In this document: positions 25,747 to 34,817 of the stretch, one piece after another
How the letters are laid out: every line of letters begins with the position of its first letter
Position numbering within the stretch: position 1 is the stretch's first letter
NCBI GenBank assembly: GCA_965220895.1
Contig: OZ244850.1
Span: forward strand, 992,001-1,056,000
Direction of reading: 5' to 3'
Length of the DNA stretch: 64,000 nucleotides
Source of the DNA: WTFY01 sp965220895
Lineage (GTDB): Bacteria; Pseudomonadota; Gammaproteobacteria; UBA4575
Notes under the pieces: generated by a model
The model's database searches: none
Told to the model about the DNA's origin: nothing
The model's input: the letters and a program-made list of their open reading frames with translations, nothing else
Translations under genes and position numbers: made by a program

Positions 25747-26691
25747 TTACGTCAGCTTTTGCACGGCGCGCACCAGCGCATCGACGATCTCGGGCTCGGC
25801 CGCCGAATGCCCGGAGCGCGGACAGATGACGAACTCGGCCTCGGGCCAGGCGAGGTGCAAGGCATGGGCCTGTTCGATCGGACACACCACGTCGTAACGT
25901 CCATGGACGATGACCCCGGGGATGTCCTTGAGCCTGTGGGCGTCTTCGAGCAGCTGGTTTTCGCGAAGGAAGGAGTCGTGCATGAAATAGTGGCACTCGA
26001 TGCGCGCAAGGCTTAAGGCAGTCGCCTCATCCGAGAAATGATCGATCACCGACGCCCTGGGCTCCAGGTTCGACGTGCTGCCTTCCCACAGCGACCAGGC
26101 GCGTGCCGCCTCACTTCGCACGTTCGGATCCTCTGAGGTCAGGCGCCGGTAGTAGGCCCCGACCATGTCGTCTCGTTCATCTTCCGGGATGACCTTGAGG
26201 TATTCCTGCCACAGTTCCGGATGGATGCGACCGGCCCCGTCCTGGTAGAACCACTGGATGTCCTGCGCCCGGCACAGAAAGATGCCGCGAAGGACCAGGC
26301 CCGTGACGCGCCCGGGATGGGCCTGTGCGTAGGCGAGGCCCAGGGTCGAGCCCCAGGAGCCACCGAACACGAGCCAGGCCTCGATGCCGAGGTGTTCACG
26401 GATGTGCTCGATGTCCCCGATGAGGTCCTGCGTCGTGTTCTCCTTGAGTTCCGCATGCGGGGTGGAACGACCGCAGCCACGCTGGTCGAACAGGACGGTG
26501 CGGCAGTGCTTGGGGTCGAAAAACCGGCGGTGGAAGGGTTCGCAGGCCGCACCCGGGCCCCCGTGCAGGAATACCACGGGCACCCCATCAGGATTGCCGC
26601 ATTCCTCGACCCGCAGGGTGTGCCGGTCGGAAACCTTAAGTGGGAACTCCCTGTACGGATCGGTGTTCGGGAAGAGCGGTCGAAATTTCAT
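25747..26691 (-). CDS. pip: Proline iminopeptidase
   Basis: 314 residues from ATG 26691 (MKFRPLFPNTDPYREF); GTG/ATG at 26703 would add four. Alpha/beta hydrolase: oxyanion motif VFLHGGPGAACEPFHRRFFD, nucleophile in VFGGSWGSTLGLAYAQ, acid in VHGRYDVVCP, His in PRSGHSAAEPE. It cleaves N-terminal proline from peptides in the cytoplasm. It starts the conserved pip-dtd-his block. Confidence 0.95.
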   Translation of the reverse strand: MKFRPLFPNTDPYREFPLKVSDRHTLRVEECGNPDGVPVVFLHGGPGAACEPFHRRFFDPKHCRTVLFDQRGCGRSTPHAELKENTTQDLIGDIEHIREHLGIEAWLVFGGSWGSTLGLAYAQAHPGRVTGLVLRGIFLCRAQDIQWFYQDGAGRIHPELWQEYLKVIPEDERDDMVGAYYRRLTSEDPNVRSEAARAWSLWEGSTSNLEPRASVIDHFSDEATALSLARIECHYFMHDSFLRENQLLEDAHRLKDIPGVIVHGRYDVVCPIEQAHALHLAWPEAEFVICPRSGHSAAEPEIVDALVRAVQKLT

Positions 26692-26770
26692 GGGACTAGC
26701 CAAAGGGAACAGGGTGTGCGATGGCTGTGTCTGAATCGTTTATACAGGGTGCGCATAGGAGCAGCTTTAA

Positions 26771-26833
26771 GGAGCCTCTGATTCATCAGGCTTCAGGGAT
26801 TATAATACCTGTCAGGGATTGAATGGCGATTCA
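26771..26833 (+). mobile_element. IS5-family left-end fragment
   Basis: 63 bp (GAGCCTCTGATTCATCAGG... to ATGGCGATTCA) closely match 28528-28590, the left end of the IS5 relic, in the same orientation. No transposase follows here. Confidence 0.65.
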
Positions 26834-26986
26834 GGAGCGTGCCTGAATGTCATACGTGACACCGATCCCGAACTTGAACAGGATCCTCGATTCCAGAGCT
26901 TGCCAGAAATCTTACGGACAAATGGGAAAGATCGGGTCTGATCCACTCATTGCAGTTGGACAAGTGGGCAGGCAGAGAAAAGTATT

Positions 26987-27966
26987 TTATGGACTGGGTC
27001 CAACAATAGGAGGAGCGACTCCAACTTGGACTGCCGGTATTGCCTGTGCAGCATGCTGTTTGATGAATGCTCTACCGTCATGGTTTTCGACAATTTTTAC
27101 GGATGGTGTGCCAGTGAATGTATGTGTCGTAGAGTGAAAAACAGAAAGAACCAGATCTTGAAATCTTTGATCAGCTTCTAACCTTGATACTATCAATTCG
27201 CGGTTTTCGACTTCTAGCCGAGGGATGTGTCTAGCGTGACTCTTGAAATTTTCATGACCAGCAAGCCACTCAGAGATCATTTCTGCTTTCTGCGAACGGT
27301 CATCGATATTTTTGAACATGTAAGATTCAAGCCATGTCTTGACCAGCTCCTTGGACATGTCTAATGCCGACTCGCATTGTACAAGAAGGTCGGGTCCATA
27401 CTGGTTAAGCATTGGCAACCAAGCAGATAGCTTTGCCGGGTCTGCACACTCCTGCTGTGCCCGGTCAAATTGGTCAAGGACCGCCTGCGCTGGCACTGCC
27501 CGTACTCCTAGGGATGTAGGAATCAGAATCTGTGGGTCAGTTGGACCTAGAGATGAATGTTTGCCGAGCACGATTTGGTCTGCGGCACATGCAATCATTG
27601 TTGCAGCTGACATGGCAAGTTGCGGCACAATGACTCGAATATCAGAGAAACGCGAGCGCAAGTAAGAGACAATAGCCTCGGCCGCCTCTGGAGAACCTCC
27701 AGGGCTATGGATAATCAAATCAAGTTTTCGCCTTCCAGTGCATGGCAGACTTCCATAAAAGCCTGCATGTCCTCGTCATTGATGGAAATTGAGACAGGTG
27801 GTGCATCCCTTTGCAACCAGCCTGAGGCGTAAAGGATGACATTACGCTCAGTATGTTGATGGAGCTCAACAAGGTACTTTCTTCGAATACTGTCGAAATC
27901 CGGAAACTGTCCCGGTTGGATTACTGTGGCTGATAGTTCTTCGAGAATCTCACTCCAAATCGGCAT
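26987..27966 (-). pseudogene. Serine-dehydrogenase-type (SDH/SppA-ClpP-like) proteinase, split by a frameshift
   Basis: The 5' part (27966 to 27715) reads MPIWSEILEELSATV...ALEGENL and the 3' part continues from LIIHSPGGSPEAAEAIV. At the junction near 27717 TTGAT stands where TTGGAT would give NLDLIIHSPGG in one frame, so a single G is missing. The 3' part has the ClpP/SppA-fold motif HSPGGSPEAAE and the nucleophile-type AMSAATMIACAADQIV, then GKHSSLGPTDPQI, all typical of SDH proteinases. The two frames overlap by 4 bp (ATGA), so a two-piece product by reinitiation is conceivable. A 66-residue gene lies 26 bp upstream. Confidence 0.8.
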
Positions 27967-27991
27967 TTCTGGAATCCCGTATGCTTTAGAT

Positions 27992-28192
27992 TCAAGAAAT
28001 GCTGGAGGAGTTTGTTGTCGTGACTCTTACAGGATTTTGGGTAACAGAGCGGTAGGGGTTCAAGCCTTGATCCTTTTTCAGCCAGTTGCAATAAACTTCC
28101 ATAGCCTCATGAATACCGGGACGGGCAAGTGCTGCCTCAAGCATCTCGGCATGTGCTTGTTTTCGTTTGGTCGGCTTGCTTTGTGTAGGCAT
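27992..28192 (-). CDS. Small basic hypothetical protein
   Basis: 66 residues (MPTQSKPTKRKQAHAEMLEA...). A basic N-terminus is followed by a helix containing HEAMEVYCNWLKKDQGLN. No family recognised. The 26-bp gap to the proteinase frame and shared strand indicate an operon, so it may be a partner or regulator of the proteinase. Confidence 0.6.
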   Translation of the reverse strand: MPTQSKPTKRKQAHAEMLEAALARPGIHEAMEVYCNWLKKDQGLNPYRSVTQNPVRVTTTNSSSIS

Positions 28193-28527
28193 TAAAACAT
28201 TCTCAATGCTTTATGTAATTAGCCACCCTATCACAGTCCTTGCCGTTCTGCGAACGTATAGACCCTGTCCGCGATTTCGGGCCTGAGGTCACGGATAATG
28301 TAAACGCAGGCGAAGAAGTCAGAACCTGACTTGGTTCTAGCCTATGTGGTCTACAGGCGGCGCTAAATATTGAAAGATTTTGTCAATGAGCCCGCCTAAC
28401 CATTATTGCTTCCAACGGTATATTAAGGTGAGTGCCTCTAATTCAATGGGCTACACCCTGCTACCATGACAGATGAACCCGAACAAGTGAACAGTGTGGC
28501 GGCCAAGAGCACACGTAATTAACCTGA
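28193..28527. other. Intergenic stretch, no gene seen
   Basis: 335 bp between the small basic gene and the IS5 relic. It should contain the promoter of the minus-strand proteinase operon. No other structure was recognised. Confidence 0.4.
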
Positions 28528-29162
28528 GGAACCTCTGATTAATCAGGCCTCAGGGATTATAATGCCTGTCAGAGATTGAATGGCGATTCAACGGAGGTGT
28601 ATGCCATCAGCAGCCGACCTTTTCTGGAACCGGATTCGATCAGTACAGGAAGAAGGCCCGCAAGGAAGCGTTTCCGGAGGACATGGAACAGATCATTCCC
28701 CGGCAGGAGCGGGTCGCGGTCATCGAGCTGTTCTATCCGAAGCCCGAGAGGGCCGGGAGAAGGCCCATCGGCACCGAGCGCGTGCTGCGCATCCGCTTTC
28801 TGCAGCACGGGTTCAGCCTTTCGGACCCGGGGGGCCAAAAAGGCCTCGTATGGCTCCCGGGCCATGCGCCGCCTTGCGGGCATTGACCTGGAGCGTGAGC
28901 CGGCCCCGGACGAGACCATGATCGTGGATGCCCGCATCATCCAGGCCCCGAGTTCCACCAGGGACCACACGAAGGCCCGGGGTCCGCAGATGCACTCTGC
29001 TGAGGCCTGTGGGGGCGTGCGCCTGAAACATCGAAAACAGGGAAATCCCTCGCATCTGCCTGCCCACAGGGGCAGATTCCGGGCCTCCTGATCCTCCGGA
29101 ACAGACTGAATTCCATGCCCGGCAGAAATTGCCTCTCAGAAACCTGATTGATCAGACCTTAA
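28528..29162 (+). mobile_element. IS5-family element, degraded
   Basis: Left end GAACCTCTGATTAATCAGG at 28529 and an inverted counterpart near 29142-29162 (CTGATTGATCAGACCTT). The transposase reads in two plus-strand frames: FDQYRKKARKEAFPEDMEQI, IIPRQERVAVIELFYPK and IGTERVLRIRFLQHGFSLSD, then RAMRRLAGIDLEREPAPDET and VDARIIQAPSSTRDHTKARG. Frameshifts and a large internal deletion remove most of the catalytic domain. Non-functional. Confidence 0.8.
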
Positions 29163-29501
29163 TGGACATTGTTCAAATAATAGATACTGCATGCTCCCCT
29201 GCGCCCGTCGTTCACGATAAAGCAGAAATAAAATGCAAGGGGAACCGGAGATGTTTTCGCACCTGGACAAGCGGTGCTCAACCCCCCCCCCAACTGCCCG
29301 CATATGGCTGTTTGAGCCGCTTGTTACAGGAATATTTACATAAAAAAGTGGTTGCAGTATGTGTGGAGACGATGTAGATTTGGTATAAATCATACAGGCA
29401 CTCTCACCGTTCCGGGGAAGTTCGGGCGCTGAAGTGTATGCTTGTACAATCGTTAGGATAGGCAACATGCCTGTTAATTCAAGTTAAGGGAGCTTCGAAA
29501 G
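29163..29501. promoter_or_regulatory. Upstream region of the surface lipoprotein with a C10 tract
   Basis: 339 bp without a gene. Ten consecutive C residues lie at 29282-29291, about 210 bp before the lipoprotein ATG. A possible promoter is TTGTAC (about 29443) with TAGGAT (about 29456), though the spacing is short. An AGG-rich ribosome-binding site (TTAAGGGAGC) precedes ATG 29502. Confidence 0.4.
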
Positions 29502-30950
29502 ATGTCTACACTTTCCAGTAAACTAGCGGTGATTTGCCTGATCACTGCAACCTCCATGGTGATGTATGGCTGCGGTGGCGGTGGCGGCAGTTCGGATGAC
29601 ACTGCAATGATGGGCGATGACATGATGGCACCGCCTACACCTGATCCTTGCCCTACTGGGTATATGCGCCCGGCTGCAGGTTCAGATTGTGAGCCTACGC
29701 AAGATACTATTGATGCGAGAACCGACGCGGCAGAATCGAAGGAGACTGCTATCGAACAAGAGGCTCGTGAGACAGATACCGATGATGCAGGCTTGGGTGG
29801 CACTGCTGCGGCTGCTATCAGTGCAGGTACTCCAGGCTCGTACTCTCTCTCCATCTCAGCTACAGGGGTTGAAGTCACTATTATGGGTGATCCGGATGCC
29901 GACCCAGTTGTTCCCAACACCAAGTTTGAGGCTACGAATGTAAGTGATGGACTCACTATGCACACACGCACGATGGACGCGGATATGGATGGCAACGTAG
30001 TGGAAGAAATCGTGATGGTGAGCACCGATATTGAAAGCCCCAAGGCCACGCCGTTTGCAAATGTTTATACACTGGATGCAGATACGGATGCAGATACAGA
30101 TACAGATAATGATGCTTTGAGTGTTGTTACAGCTAATCTTTCGTTGGTCATGGTCTCTGAGTTTAGCTCTGTGCCCAGCGGCGTAACGACCAGATCGTTT
30201 AATGGCGATAATGCGGGCACCACTGATGATGACGAGGCTCAAGAGTATGCGGGCACCTACAACGGCGCACCCGGCACGTACAGGTGTAATGCTGGCACAA
30301 GCGGCTGCACAGTCACTTATGCGGATGGCATGGTCTCCGGGTTGACCGGCTGGATTTTCACGCCTGATGCGGGGGCCACCTCTGATGTACCAGACAGTGA
30401 CTACCTGCGCTACGGCTTCTGGCTCCAGAGGACCACTGATAAAGATGGTGCAGTCATGTATAACGAAGTGGAGACCTTTGCCGGGTATTCCATGGGCGAT
30501 GCAAGTGATATTTCTGCGGTCACTGGATCTGCAAAATACAGCGGCGGTGCGCTTGGAGTGTATATGATTGAGAATGAGTTTAGCTCGGAAACAGGCGACC
30601 TTATAAATGCCTCCTCGGGTCATTTCACAGCGGATGTCAATCTGACGGTCTATTTCGGTGGGACTTCTATCCCAGCAGATAAGCACAATACCTTAACCGG
30701 GACTATTAATAATTTCATGCTCTCTGGTGGAGAGGAAAATTCGTGGTCAGTGTCTTTGAGTGACACTGATATTACGGATAATGGTGTAGGCGGTGGAACG
30801 GGAAATGATGTCTGGAGTGCCAACTTCTATGGCCCGGTCACAGATGGCGCCGATCCAGTTGCCCCCCACACCATAGTTGGTGAGTTCAACAAAGGCTTCG
30901 ACAATGGAATCGTTGCCGGCGCTTTTGGAGCAAGAATGGAGAGCGAGTAG
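29502..30950 (+). CDS. TbpB-like surface lipoprotein, probable Slam substrate
   Basis: 482 residues. Lipoprotein signal with the lipidated Cys at 24 (VMYGCGGGGGSS); a poly-Gly/Ser anchor follows. A Cys-rich CPTGYMRPAAGSDC unit and an acidic DADTDADTDTDND repeat precede a C-terminal barrel whose end, VGEFNKGFDNGIVAGAFGA, matches the TbpB B-type barrel signature. Known: such lipoproteins are flipped to the surface by Slam, and a Slam gene lies immediately downstream. Ligand (heme, metal or host protein) is unknown. Composition is AT-richer than the core genes. An intrinsic terminator follows 54 bp after the stop. Confidence 0.85.
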   Translation: MSTLSSKLAVICLITATSMVMYGCGGGGGSSDDTAMMGDDMMAPPTPDPCPTGYMRPAAGSDCEPTQDTIDARTDAAESKETAIEQEARETDTDDAGLGGTAAAAISAGTPGSYSLSISATGVEVTIMGDPDADPVVPNTKFEATNVSDGLTMHTRTMDADMDGNVVEEIVMVSTDIESPKATPFANVYTLDADTDADTDTDNDALSVVTANLSLVMVSEFSSVPSGVTTRSFNGDNAGTTDDDEAQEYAGTYNGAPGTYRCNAGTSGCTVTYADGMVSGLTGWIFTPDAGATSDVPDSDYLRYGFWLQRTTDKDGAVMYNEVETFAGYSMGDASDISAVTGSAKYSGGALGVYMIENEFSSETGDLINASSGHFTADVNLTVYFGGTSIPADKHNTLTGTINNFMLSGGEENSWSVSLSDTDITDNGVGGGTGNDVWSANFYGPVTDGADPVAPHTIVGEFNKGFDNGIVAGAFGARMESE

Positions 30951-31004
30951 TCCCCCGAAAGAACAAAAGGGGTGTGTGACACCCTAGCCTAACGTTTGGA
31001 AAAG

Positions 31005-31032
31005 GGCAGTCTCTTGGAGACTGCCTTTTTTT
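31005..31032 (+). terminator. Rho-independent terminator of the lipoprotein gene
   Basis: GGCAGTCTC (31005-31013) pairs perfectly with GAGACTGCC (31017-31025) around a 3-nt loop and is followed by seven T. Confidence 0.92.
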
Positions 31033-31035
31033 GTG

Positions 31036-31320
31036 GTGCGCCAGGCATGGCGCGTAGCGCCGTGACAGGCGCTGTTCCGATACACGTGGTGGTGGTCGGA
31101 TGGCTGGGCGGTGCAAGTCCGCTATCGGCCCGGCAAGGGTGCCCGTCGCGAGGTGGAATCTGAAGGAAGCCGAAGGCAGGCCACTGGTCCGACAAACCCG
31201 AACCGTATACGAGGCGTACACGGTGGGCAAGAAGGCGACTATCTTCAAAGCTCGGCACTTGCATGGGATTCGTGGACGTACATGCGGGAAGGTCATGCAC
31301 ATCATCCTTGACAAAATATC
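31036..31320 (+). mobile_element. 5' fragment of a group II intron
   Basis: Starting with GTGCGCCAGGCATGGCGC at 31036, the sequence has features of a group II intron domain I: GGGCGGTGCAAGTCCGC, GAGGTGGAATCTGAAGGAAG and CCGAAGGCAGGCCACTGGTC. No reverse-transcriptase frame or domain V/VI follows, so only the 5' part remains. It sits 4 nt after the T-run of an intrinsic terminator, a preferred target of bacterial class C introns. The remaining 220 bp up to the Slam gene hold its promoter region only. Confidence 0.6.
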
Positions 31321-31541
31321 TTTCCTTCGCTTATAACAAAAATTACCGCGCGTACCAGCTTCATGCTATCCTGCACCCCTCGGTGATCCTGGATATTCGA
31401 GTCTTTGCTTACAGGCAACTGTCTGCCCGAGCAGAGCTATCTTTGCTAAAAGCACGAAACAGGGTTCACGTTATCCGAAGTTCCAGTTTGCATACATAAA
31501 CTCCTGCCACCAAAATCTTCCTCACAGATCCCAACACCTCA

Positions 31542-32915
31542 ATGACCACCAGGCTAGCTTGCCATGCAGCGATCGCCGCTGCCCTGTTTCTTTTGGCAGG
31601 CACTTCCCTTGCGCAGGCCGAAAACCCCGACCAGGATCAACCTGCAACTGCTGCAGCACCAAGTGAGGAAGCGATCCGGACACTCATCCGGCAGGGAAAA
31701 TACGAAGCGGCTGCCACACACTTGAGGCATCTTTCAGAATCCCGTCCAGAGGACACCAACAGCCACTTCCTGCTGGCCTTCTCCCTGATCGAGCATTCGC
31801 GCCAGGTGGCCTCCAGGGAAGCCCAGGAGGCCCTGCTGGATGAAGCCATTGCAGTCCTCCATGCCCTGCTGGTGGACCAGCCCGGGCTTGTGCGCGTGCG
31901 GCTCGAACTGGCCCGCGCCTTCTTCTACAAGAAAGAGGATGGCCTGTCCCGCAAGCATTTTGAGCGCGTACTGGCTGGCAAGCCGCCCGCCCCCGTGGCC
32001 GCCAACATCCAGCGCTTCCTGAATGAAATCCGCGCCCGCAAGCGCTGGTCAATGTACCTGGGCAGCACCCTGAAACCAAGCTCCAATATCGGCCGCAATT
32101 CGGAGACCGAGATCATCAACATCTTCGGCCTGCCCTTTCGCCGCGATACCGTCGAGGAGGAAAAATCAGGAGTCGGGCTTTCCGTCTGGGCCGGGGGCGG
32201 CTACTGGTATCCCCTGGCACCGCGCCTGCGCCTGCGATTCGGCACCGACCTCGCGCGCGAGGAATACCCGGGCAAGGAGTATGACCAGTCCTTTCTGGGC
32301 GTCCATGCCGGCCCGGAATGGTTTCTCGATGCAAACACCAGTGTCAGCCTGCTGGTCGATGCACGCCAGCAGTGGCGCATCACCGCACCCTATTACTTTG
32401 ACTTCGGTGCACGCTCGGAAGTCAAGCACCGGCTGAACCGGCGTCTCTGGCTGACCGGACGGGCATCCTGGCATGACCGCGAATACAGGAAGCTCGACTA
32501 CCTGGATGGCTCGACACTGGATTTCTCAGTGAAGGGTGCCTGGGTACTCTTGCCCACTGTGCGCCTCGAAGCCACCGTGGGCTATTCCGATGAGCACACG
32601 GCCACCAAGCGCTGGCGCCATGATACCCGCTGGGGACGCATCGGTACCACGGTGGCCCTGCCGCGCGGCTACACCGTGGGAGGCAGTACCGAGTTTCGAA
32701 GAACCCGCTACGAAGGCAACTGGTTCCCCTTCACCAGCGGCACCCCGCGCAAGGACCGTACCAAGATCTATCGCGCATCGGTACACAACCGTGCGTTCAC
32801 GCTGTACGGATTCAGTCCGCAGTTCGTGGTCACCCACGAGGAAAAGAACACCAACTCGCAGGTCTATGGCTACGACAGCACCAGCGGCGAAATCCGCTTC
32901 GTGCGCCAGTTCTGA
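31542..32915 (+). CDS. Surface lipoprotein assembly modifier (Slam)
   Basis: 457 residues. Sec signal MTTRLACHAAIAAALFLLAG...AQA. Residues 40-170 contain TPR-like helices (LIRQGKYEAAATHLRHLSES, LVRVRLELARAFFYKKEDGL). From about 170 a DUF560-type beta-barrel (WSMYLGSTLKPSSNIGRNSE) runs to the terminal Phe (EIRFVRQF). Known role: outer-membrane translocon delivering TbpB-type lipoproteins to the cell surface. Its lipoprotein partner is the preceding gene. A terminator and intron fragment between them mean they are probably transcribed separately. Confidence 0.9.
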   Translation: MTTRLACHAAIAAALFLLAGTSLAQAENPDQDQPATAAAPSEEAIRTLIRQGKYEAAATHLRHLSESRPEDTNSHFLLAFSLIEHSRQVASREAQEALLDEAIAVLHALLVDQPGLVRVRLELARAFFYKKEDGLSRKHFERVLAGKPPAPVAANIQRFLNEIRARKRWSMYLGSTLKPSSNIGRNSETEIINIFGLPFRRDTVEEEKSGVGLSVWAGGGYWYPLAPRLRLRFGTDLAREEYPGKEYDQSFLGVHAGPEWFLDANTSVSLLVDARQQWRITAPYYFDFGARSEVKHRLNRRLWLTGRASWHDREYRKLDYLDGSTLDFSVKGAWVLLPTVRLEATVGYSDEHTATKRWRHDTRWGRIGTTVALPRGYTVGGSTEFRRTRYEGNWFPFTSGTPRKDRTKIYRASVHNRAFTLYGFSPQFVVTHEEKNTNSQVYGYDSTSGEIRFVRQF

Positions 32916-33391
32916 GCAAACCGCGGCCTGATCACCCTGGCACAGGCCAAGATATTCCGCTGCCGTCACACCTGTGGGCTGAAACACGCAGAGGCACCCT
33001 TTCTCAAGGGGTGCAGGTCAGCCCGGACTGCAGAAACCGCACCTCTGCAAATACCGAATTGAACAAGCGTCGGTGGCCGGACAGGAAGTGATTTTGCAGA
33101 TTTTGCTACATAATCCCCTTAGATAAATCTTCAACGGGCTGGCTATTGTGGTTAATCGACTATTAACCTACACTTCGATGCCCATGTCCTGAGGGCGAAA
33201 AGACAGATTAGCAGCCTAAATTGTATTTAGGGTAAAGATTGCGATCGGCGAAAAATAATTAAAAACTAATCCGGCTACAAAAGTAATTGTGAATTATTGT
33301 TATCATTAAGTGTCTGATGCGGTAACATCGTATTTTGACACGCCCGGCATAAGCTACACACAATCTTTAGCCCTCATGGGAAAACAACTGC
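32916..33391. other. AT-rich intergenic region
   Basis: 476 bp. The first 140 bp are GC-rich like the Slam gene; from about 33100 the DNA becomes AT-rich with short inverted repeats (GTTAATCGACTATTAAC at 33151). It marks the left boundary of the unknown cassette and likely holds its promoter. No gene seen. Confidence 0.45.
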
Positions 33392-34030
33392 ATGCTGATT
33401 GAGTTGTCCGTGGTATTGGTTGCAGATTCCAATAACCCGTCTATTCTTAACCCTGACTTTCTCCACTACAACAAAATAGTTGACAAAGGGCACGGGGTCC
33501 TAGACTCCCCTATTTCTACACCGGGGTTTTCACAGGTGGCATATGAAAATGGGGTTACAGTCACCTCAACTCCTGACCGTGTGGTGTTTACACAGAGTGG
33601 TGTAAATCTTGATATTGAGAATTTAGTATGTCCAGAGATTGCGAAACGCTATTTGCAACACATCCCTCATGTACCTTATGTCTCAATCGGAATTAATCCG
33701 AAGATTTTTGTGCCGGTTCAGGATAAAGACCATGTTTTGAAAATGTTGCGCGATGAAGGGTCGTGGATGTCTTTTAAAGACAGTATTCCAACAGTACATC
33801 TCAAGGCAAAGTATGAGTACAGTAAACGTAGCATTACCTTGGAAACCTCAGTTGGGCATAGAAAGGAAGGTGACGAGGTAATAATGGGAATTGTCTTTCA
33901 AGGTAATTTTCACCGCGACTTACCCAAAGGAAATGTAAAGCCTGGCGTTACCCATTTACATTCGATTCTCGATAAGTGGGAAAGTGATATGGATGATTTT
34001 TCCAATTTGATAAAAAAATACTGCGGGTAG
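33392..34030 (+). CDS. Unknown protein A of a three-gene cassette
   Basis: 212 residues from ATG 33392 (MLIELSVVLVADSNNPSILN). Mixed alpha/beta; no signal peptide, membrane segment or catalytic motif I can name. Noted blocks are ISTPGFSQVAYENGVTVTST, IPHVPYVSIGINPKIFVP and GIVFQGNFHRDLPKG. The next gene starts 4 bp after the stop. AT-rich codon use contrasts with flanking Slam and trk genes, suggesting acquisition. Function unknown. Confidence 0.75.
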   Translation: MLIELSVVLVADSNNPSILNPDFLHYNKIVDKGHGVLDSPISTPGFSQVAYENGVTVTSTPDRVVFTQSGVNLDIENLVCPEIAKRYLQHIPHVPYVSIGINPKIFVPVQDKDHVLKMLRDEGSWMSFKDSIPTVHLKAKYEYSKRSITLETSVGHRKEGDEVIMGIVFQGNFHRDLPKGNVKPGVTHLHSILDKWESDMDDFSNLIKKYCG

Positions 34031-34034
34031 AGGT

Positions 34035-34817
34035 ATGTCAACTGCAAAAGCCTTAGGGTCTATACAGGATTTAGGTACTGTAAGGAGTTCCAGCCAACCT
34101 TTCAGGGCTCCCGGGGGACAAGATTATTCTTGGGCACGCGCCCATGAGCAGCCAGTGGTTGAATATGGCGAGGAAAGCACTTCGGGCTGGTGGCTATATG
34201 ATCAGAATGTGCCAGTTTTAGCTATGCCTGAACTTGAGCAGCCCGTTGGTGTATTTGATAAAGAAAGCAATTCAGACTGGTTTTCGCTTAGCCGTCATGT
34301 GCGTGTTTCGGAGACATCTTATCTAGTGTGGTCTCAAGTAAGTGGGGTTCTTCCTCGAATTCTATTCAGTTATTGGAAAGAAAGGAAAAGGCTAGATTTT
34401 CCTGCTCAACTGCAATGGGAATTGCTAGGTGAATATGCCACTTGTGTTGCAAAAAATCCTCGCGTGCAACTTGCCAATGCACTACGCGATCTCAGTGAAG
34501 TTGTCGAAGAAGCTAAAGAGGAAAACTATCTAGTCCCAAATGAAATAGCGGTTAGAAATGCGGGTCGGTTACTCAGAAAAATGTATGACATACTGCCACT
34601 GCGATATGAGGTTTATCCCATGCCGGACGGTGAAGTTTCCATTGATGCACCTACTGGTCATGGTAGTTCAGTCATGGTTGTGTGTGATTCAGGTGGTGGG
34701 GCATTGTGTTTAGTCAACATAAACGGCGATAGCAAGCGGGCTCGGTATTCGACGACTAAGAGTTTGCCTGATGGTTTCATATATGAAGCTCTAAATGAGC
34801 TTGACAGCCTTACTTAG
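34035..34817 (+). CDS. Unknown protein B of a three-gene cassette
   Basis: 260 residues. No recognised domain. Cytoplasmic by composition. A central helical region (LLGEYATCVAKNPRVQLANA, LSEVVEEAKEENY) is followed by YDILPLRYEVYPMPDGEVSI and DAPTGHGSSVMVVCDSGGGA, LCLVNINGDSKRARYSTTKS, a compact beta-rich domain. The stop (TAG 34815-34817) overlaps the GTG start of gene C by one base, so the two are translationally coupled. Confidence 0.75.
   Translation: MSTAKALGSIQDLGTVRSSSQPFRAPGGQDYSWARAHEQPVVEYGEESTSGWWLYDQNVPVLAMPELEQPVGVFDKESNSDWFSLSRHVRVSETSYLVWSQVSGVLPRILFSYWKERKRLDFPAQLQWELLGEYATCVAKNPRVQLANALRDLSEVVEEAKEENYLVPNEIAVRNAGRLLRKMYDILPLRYEVYPMPDGEVSIDAPTGHGSSVMVVCDSGGGALCLVNINGDSKRARYSTTKSLPDGFIYEALNELDSLT

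Noticed and set aside
29129..29377. 82-codon plus-strand frame across the C10 tract
   Set aside because: Begins inside the IS5 right end and has no recognisable product or start signal.
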